Shown here in pieces: positions 5,933 to 8,659 of a stretch of 8,659 nt of DNA. How positions within the stretch are numbered: the stretch's first letter is position 1; every line of letters starts with the position of its first letter. Source of the stretch: Bifidobacteriaceae bacterium (GTDB lineage Bacteria; Actinomycetota; Actinomycetes; Actinomycetales; WQXJ01); NCBI GenBank assembly GCA_031255075.1, contig JAIRTF010000317.1, forward strand, positions 1 through 8,659, written 5' to 3'. Under the pieces are notes generated by a model. That model was not told the DNA's origin. It was given only the letters and a program-made list of their open reading frames with translations, and made no database searches. Both the position numbers and the translations under genes were made by a program.

Positions 5933-8171
5933 CGGTCCGGCCTCCCGGTAGCGGCCGTTGGCCGGGGCCCTGCCAGCGGGCGCCGGGTGCGACTTCCATA
6001 CTGAGTTGGGCTGGGCGGCGCCCGCCGTTGGTGGTGGCCGCCTGAGTCGACGGCAGGGGCATAGTCAAGTCGCAAAGCTCCAAACGGCCGTCCTTGTCTG
6101 CCACGGCCAGATTGGAAGCTCCTGGTTGCCAGGCCAGGTCAGTCACGCCGCCGCCTTTCCACCGGCCCTCGAAGATGGCTTTGGGCGGGCTGCCGGCGGC
6201 GGTACCGGCGGTGGAGAACAACCGTAGACGGCCGTCGTCAAACCCGGCTGCCAGCAGTGAACCGGTTTGGTGCCAACGCAAAGCGGAGATGGCTACGGGC
6301 TGTTCGCCGACCAGTTTGCCGGTCCAGCCGTTGGCCGTGTCCCACATGAACAGCACGCCATCGTCATAGCCGGCTGCCAGCCAGCGCGAATCATTTGACC
6401 AAGCCAAAGACCGCACCCAGGCGGGATGGTCTTCCAACACCCGCAGGCAGGCGCCGGTGGCCACATCCCAGACCCGAACCGACCAATCGTCTGAGCCGGA
6501 TGCCACTTGGGTGCTGTCAGCCGACCAGGCCAACGCCAAGATGCCGCGCTGGTGGCCGCGCATCACCCGCAGTTCGGTCCAGGTGTCCACATCCCAAATC
6601 CGGACCGTTCCGCCGTTGGCGCCGCTGGCCAGGTGGCGGCCATCAGCGGAGAACGCCAAAGCCCGCACAAAGCCGGTGTGCCCCGGCAGGCGGGCTATGA
6701 CTTGGCGTTCGGTGGCGTCCCAGATGATCACTTCGGAACGGTCCACCGCCGCGGCTAGAAAGCGCCCGGAGGGGTGCCAGGCGACATGTGACACCCAAGT
6801 AGCCCCGTCAATCAGACTGACCGGCTGGTCGCGCCGGCGCAGCGGCCGCAAACGGATGGCGCCGTCGCCATCGCCGCTGGCCAACACCGCACCGTCAGGC
6901 CGCCAGTCGATGGCCAAGACTTGCCCACCGGCTTCTGGGGAAGCCAATTCGGCCGGGCGGCGCGGCACTGGTAGCCCGCGGATCACCACCTCGCCATCCA
7001 GCATGCCGGTCGCCACTCGCAGGCCGTCTGGCGACCAGGCCACGGACAGGGCCCAGTCTTGGGGCAGCCGCTGGTTCGGTGGGCGGTCTTGGGGGGCGTG
7101 TTCGCTGCGCGGACTGGGCCGGGCCAACAGGGTCGGCCGGCGTCTCGGCTGGGGGGCAGCGCCGGTACCAGTAGGGGCTTGGATGACTTGGTGGCTGGGG
7201 ACCGGCGGGGCCGCGTTTGGGCTGTTGTTGGTGGCGGGCGGGGCCTTGATCGGCTCGTGGAGCAACGCCAGACAAACGTGGCTGGCCACGTCCCACAGCC
7301 GTTGGGTGCGGTCGTCGCTGACGGACAGCAACATGGTGCCATCTGGCGACCAAGCCAAGTCACGGACCGAATCAGCGTGGCCGTAAAGCACCCCGACGCA
7401 TTCACCGGCCTTGAAATCCCAGAGCCGGACGGCGGCATCGGCCCGGCCGGTAGCGATCATGGAACCGTCTGGCGCCCAGGCCAAAGCCCAAGTGCGGATG
7501 TTGGCGTCCCGGATGCCCGCCACCCTGTCACCGGAGGCGGCGTCCCACAATTGGACACCGCCACCAGCGCCGGCGGAGGCGATGTACTGGCCATCTGGCG
7601 ACCAGGCCACCCGGCCAACCAGGTCACGGCGCTCGGCGAAAAGCTGCTCAATTCCCGAGCTGCCCAAGATCTGCAAGAAGCCGTCATCTGAAGCGGTCAC
7701 CAGCCGCGACCCGTCCGGTGACCAGCTCAAACTAGACACTCCGCGGGCGCCGTTCTTGATGGCGCTGACCACTTTGCCGGTCTGCGGGTCCCACAGCTGG
7801 ACGGTGGAGTCAATTGACCCGGTGGCCAACAGCTGGCCATCAGGGGACCACTCCAAGGTGCGGATGGAAGACAAATGCCCACTCAACGTGGCCAGTAGCT
7901 CACCGGTGGTGGTGTTCCACAGCCGGGCCGCGCCATCGCGCCCACCGCTGGCCAAAGTCTGGCCGTCTGGCGACCAAGCCAAGGTGGTCACCTCATGAGG
8001 GTGGCCAGTCAGCCGCAGACAGGTTTCCCACCACCTCGTTGGGGCAAACCGGCCAGACCCGTCAGCTCCGCCGGCCCGCCCACTGGGGCCGCCGGGGCCG
8101 CCGGGCGTGCCAGGGGCGCCGGGTGGGCCACCACCGGGTACGGGCCCAGGCGCAGAGCCGGGAGGATACAT
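5889..8171 (-). CDS. WD40-repeat protein with 14 blades (double beta-propeller)
   Basis: Cytosolic scaffold-type protein of 760 residues with no signal peptide, membrane helix or catalytic domain. A Gly/Pro-rich N-terminus (1-45) precedes six regular WD40 units at about 54-95, 96-137, 138-178, 179-219, 220-261 and 262-303. A Pro/Arg-rich linker (304-370) follows, then eight more units at about 371-408, 409-451, 452-494, 495-536, 537-578, 579-620, 621-665 and 666-705, and a 55-residue polar tail. Units carry GH near the start, WSPDG or a variant in the middle, and WD near the end; some lack the terminal WD (third, seventh, eighth, fourteenth). Fourteen units suit two seven-bladed propellers. 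The ATG at 8171 is chosen because reading further upstream runs into serS; only a weak AAAGA site precedes it. It overlaps the lipid kinase gene by 44 bases. Partner and role are unknown; bacterial WD40 proteins usually organise protein complexes. Confidence 0.95.
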   Translation of the reverse strand: MYPPGSAPGPVPGGGPPGAPGTPGGPGGPSGRAGGADGSGRFAPTRWWETCLRLTGHPHEVTTLAWSPDGQTLASGGRDGAARLWNTTTGELLATLSGHLSSIRTLEWSPDGQLLATGSIDSTVQLWDPQTGKVVSAIKNGARGVSSLSWSPDGSRLVTASDDGFLQILGSSGIEQLFAERRDLVGRVAWSPDGQYIASAGAGGGVQLWDAASGDRVAGIRDANIRTWALAWAPDGSMIATGRADAAVRLWDFKAGECVGVLYGHADSVRDLAWSPDGTMLLSVSDDRTQRLWDVASHVCLALLHEPIKAPPATNNSPNAAPPVPSHQVIQAPTGTGAAPQPRRRPTLLARPSPRSEHAPQDRPPNQRLPQDWALSVAWSPDGLRVATGMLDGEVVIRGLPVPRRPAELASPEAGGQVLAIDWRPDGAVLASGDGDGAIRLRPLRRRDQPVSLIDGATWVSHVAWHPSGRFLAAAVDRSEVIIWDATERQVIARLPGHTGFVRALAFSADGRHLASGANGGTVRIWDVDTWTELRVMRGHQRGILALAWSADSTQVASGSDDWSVRVWDVATGACLRVLEDHPAWVRSLAWSNDSRWLAAGYDDGVLFMWDTANGWTGKLVGEQPVAISALRWHQTGSLLAAGFDDGRLRLFSTAGTAAGSPPKAIFEGRWKGGGVTDLAWQPGASNLAVADKDGRLELCDLTMPLPSTQAATTNGGRRPAQLSMEVAPGARWQGPGQRPLPGGRTGEQRIHETNPRWAQ
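5941..5946 (-). promoter_or_regulatory. Ribosome binding site of the lipid kinase gene, inside the WD40 gene
   Basis: On the minus strand GGGAGG lies 8 bases before the GTG at 5932, within the last 20 codons of the WD40 gene. Ribosomes finishing the WD40 gene would pass over the kinase start, which suits translational coupling. Confidence 0.65.
6057..8012 (-). repeat. Tandem WD40 units, about 126 bases each
   Basis: Fourteen imperfect protein repeats of about 42 residues, interrupted once by a linker. The similarity is partly visible in DNA: the 11-mer TCTGGCGACCA (plus strand) recurs at 7027, 7342, 7594 and 7966, with close variants at 7470, 7714 and 7842. Each marks the WSPDG codons. The near-identity is strongest in the N-terminal half of the protein. 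Confidence 0.85.
7062..7262 (-). other. Proline/arginine-rich linker within the WD40 protein
   Basis: About 67 residues (304-370) rich in Pro, Ala, Asn, Gln and Arg, with no hydrophobic core, are probably disordered. They separate the sixth and seventh WD40 units. Motifs such as QPRRRP and QDRPPNQRLP could be docking or modification sites, but nothing specific is recognised. Confidence 0.7.
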
Positions 8172-8313
8172 CTGCGATCTTTCAGTTGAACCAATTGAGC
8201 TATCTACCGCCCATTCTGCCCCCTTCCACCGCGCCCGGCGCCCGGCGCCGGCAAACCGCCCAATGGCCTGCGGTGTTCTGGGCCTGCCACCCGACTTAGC
8301 TGGCCAAGGGCAA

Positions 8314-8325
8314 GGCAGCGCTGCC
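8314..8325. repeat. 12-base perfect palindrome
   Basis: GGCAGCGCTGCC reads the same on both strands. It lies 46 bases before the serS -10 box, within the region shared by two divergent genes. It could be a regulator site; a chance palindrome in GC-rich DNA is also possible. Confidence 0.35.
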
Positions 8326-8359
8326 AAGGCGGGCGGCCGGAGCCCGCAGTGGCCAGATG

Positions 8360-8365
8360 TAGGCT
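8360..8365 (+). promoter_or_regulatory. -10 box of a leaderless promoter for serS
   Basis: TAGGCT ends exactly 7 bases before the GTG at 8373, so the mRNA would begin at or beside the start codon. GGAGG is present at 8367-8371 but only 1 base from the GTG, too close to work as a ribosome binding site, which supports leaderless initiation. Confidence 0.6.
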
Positions 8366-8372
8366 CGGAGGC

Positions 8373-8659
8373 GTGATCGACCTGAAACTGTTGCGCGAAG
8401 ATCCGGGCCGGGTGCGTGCCTCCCAAAGTGCGCGCGGAGCTGATCCCGGCTTGGTTGACCAAATCCTCCAAGCGGACAAACACCGCCGCGAAGCGTTGGT
8501 CGCCTATGAGACCGCCCGGGCCCAACAGAAGTCGCTCGGCAAACTGGTGGCCGGCGCCAAAGGCGAAGACAAACAGAAACTGGTAGCCCAAGCCCAAGAA
8601 CTGGCTGCCCAGGTCAAGGCTGGCGCGGCCGCTGTTGATTCAGCCGAAGCGGCCCTGAC
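8373..8659 (+). CDS. serS: Seryl-tRNA synthetase (N-terminal part, cut by window edge)
   Basis: Class II aminoacyl-tRNA synthetase that charges tRNA-Ser. Only the first 95 codons are present. They begin MIDLKLLREDPGRVRASQ, the characteristic SerS N-terminus, followed by charged helical sequence (from about residue 27 on, with DQILQADKHRREAL, ARAQQKSLGKLV and a Lys/Gln/Ala-rich stretch). This is the start of the long antiparallel coiled-coil arm that grips the variable arm of tRNA-Ser. The catalytic domain lies beyond the window. The GTG start is fixed by the match to the family N-terminus and by the -10 box 7 bases upstream. No T-box or other leader exists, as expected for a leaderless mRNA. 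It is divergent from the WD40 gene. Confidence 0.97.
   Translation, partial: MIDLKLLREDPGRVRASQSARGADPGLVDQILQADKHRREALVAYETARAQQKSLGKLVAGAKGEDKQKLVAQAQELAAQVKAGAAAVDSAEAAL

Larger units (their letters stand above)
8172..8372. other. Divergent intergenic region between the WD40 gene and serS
   Basis: About 200 bases carrying the start signals of both genes. For the WD40 gene I see no good promoter; TAGATA on the minus strand (8206-8201) is the nearest -10-like sequence, with no matching -35 box. A GC-rich run of GCGCCCGGC repeats lies near 8232-8250. No small gene or RNA is supported. Confidence 0.4.

Noticed and set aside
6457..7386. 309-codon plus-strand reading frame opposite the WD40 gene
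   Set aside because: It is antisense to the clear WD40 repeats and shows periodic SGDQA-like words that are just the complement of the WSPDG codons.
8172..8212. tRNA-like words on the minus strand (AGCTCAATTGGT and GGTTCAA)
   Set aside because: They resemble D-loop and T-loop consensus pieces but are only a few bases apart, with no acceptor or anticodon stem; chance similarity.
8172..8597. Open extension of the WD40 frame upstream to 8597
   Set aside because: The extra 142 codons run antisense through serS and have no family resemblance; ATG 8171 directly precedes the Gly/Pro-rich tract and the repeats.

Overview
The window is GC-rich, gene-dense chromosomal DNA of an actinobacterium (Actinomycetota). 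The evidence is frequent GTG starts, -10 boxes of the TANNNT type placed exactly seven bases before start codons (leaderless geometry), actinobacterial-type proteins throughout, and a pheA / diacylglycerol-kinase-like / serS neighbourhood that from memory recurs in this phylum. Nothing in the sequence fixes the family or genus. I see no mobile element, CRISPR array, tRNA or rRNA.

Layout. 1-349 (-): N-terminal part of a PadR-family repressor, preceded by a promoter whose -10 box lies inside a perfect inverted repeat, a likely autoregulatory operator. 650-1459 (+): cytosolic family 2 glycosyltransferase with a leaderless-type start. 1407-3623 (-): large membrane protein with a degenerate alkaline-phosphatase-like outer domain, overlapping the glycosyltransferase tail to tail by 53 bases. 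3728-4690 (+): pheA, prephenate dehydratase. 4772-5932 (-): membrane-anchored diacylglycerol/lipid kinase. 5889-8171 (-): 760-residue protein built of 14 WD40 blades. 8373-end (+): start of serS, seryl-tRNA synthetase.

How the genes fit together. pheA (last step toward phenylalanine) and serS are housekeeping genes. The WD40 gene and the lipid kinase gene form a tight co-directional pair: the kinase start codon lies 44 bases inside the WD40 gene, so they are probably co-transcribed and translationally coupled. The glycosyltransferase and the membrane protein converge and overlap; both could act in envelope glycoconjugate metabolism, but no substrate can be read from the sequence.

The least ordinary items are the stand-alone double WD40 propeller with a proline-rich linker placed between blades 6 and 7, its coupling to a lipid kinase, the PadR operator, and three genes sharing an identical leaderless promoter geometry. 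I found no clear defence system or other novel multi-gene system.
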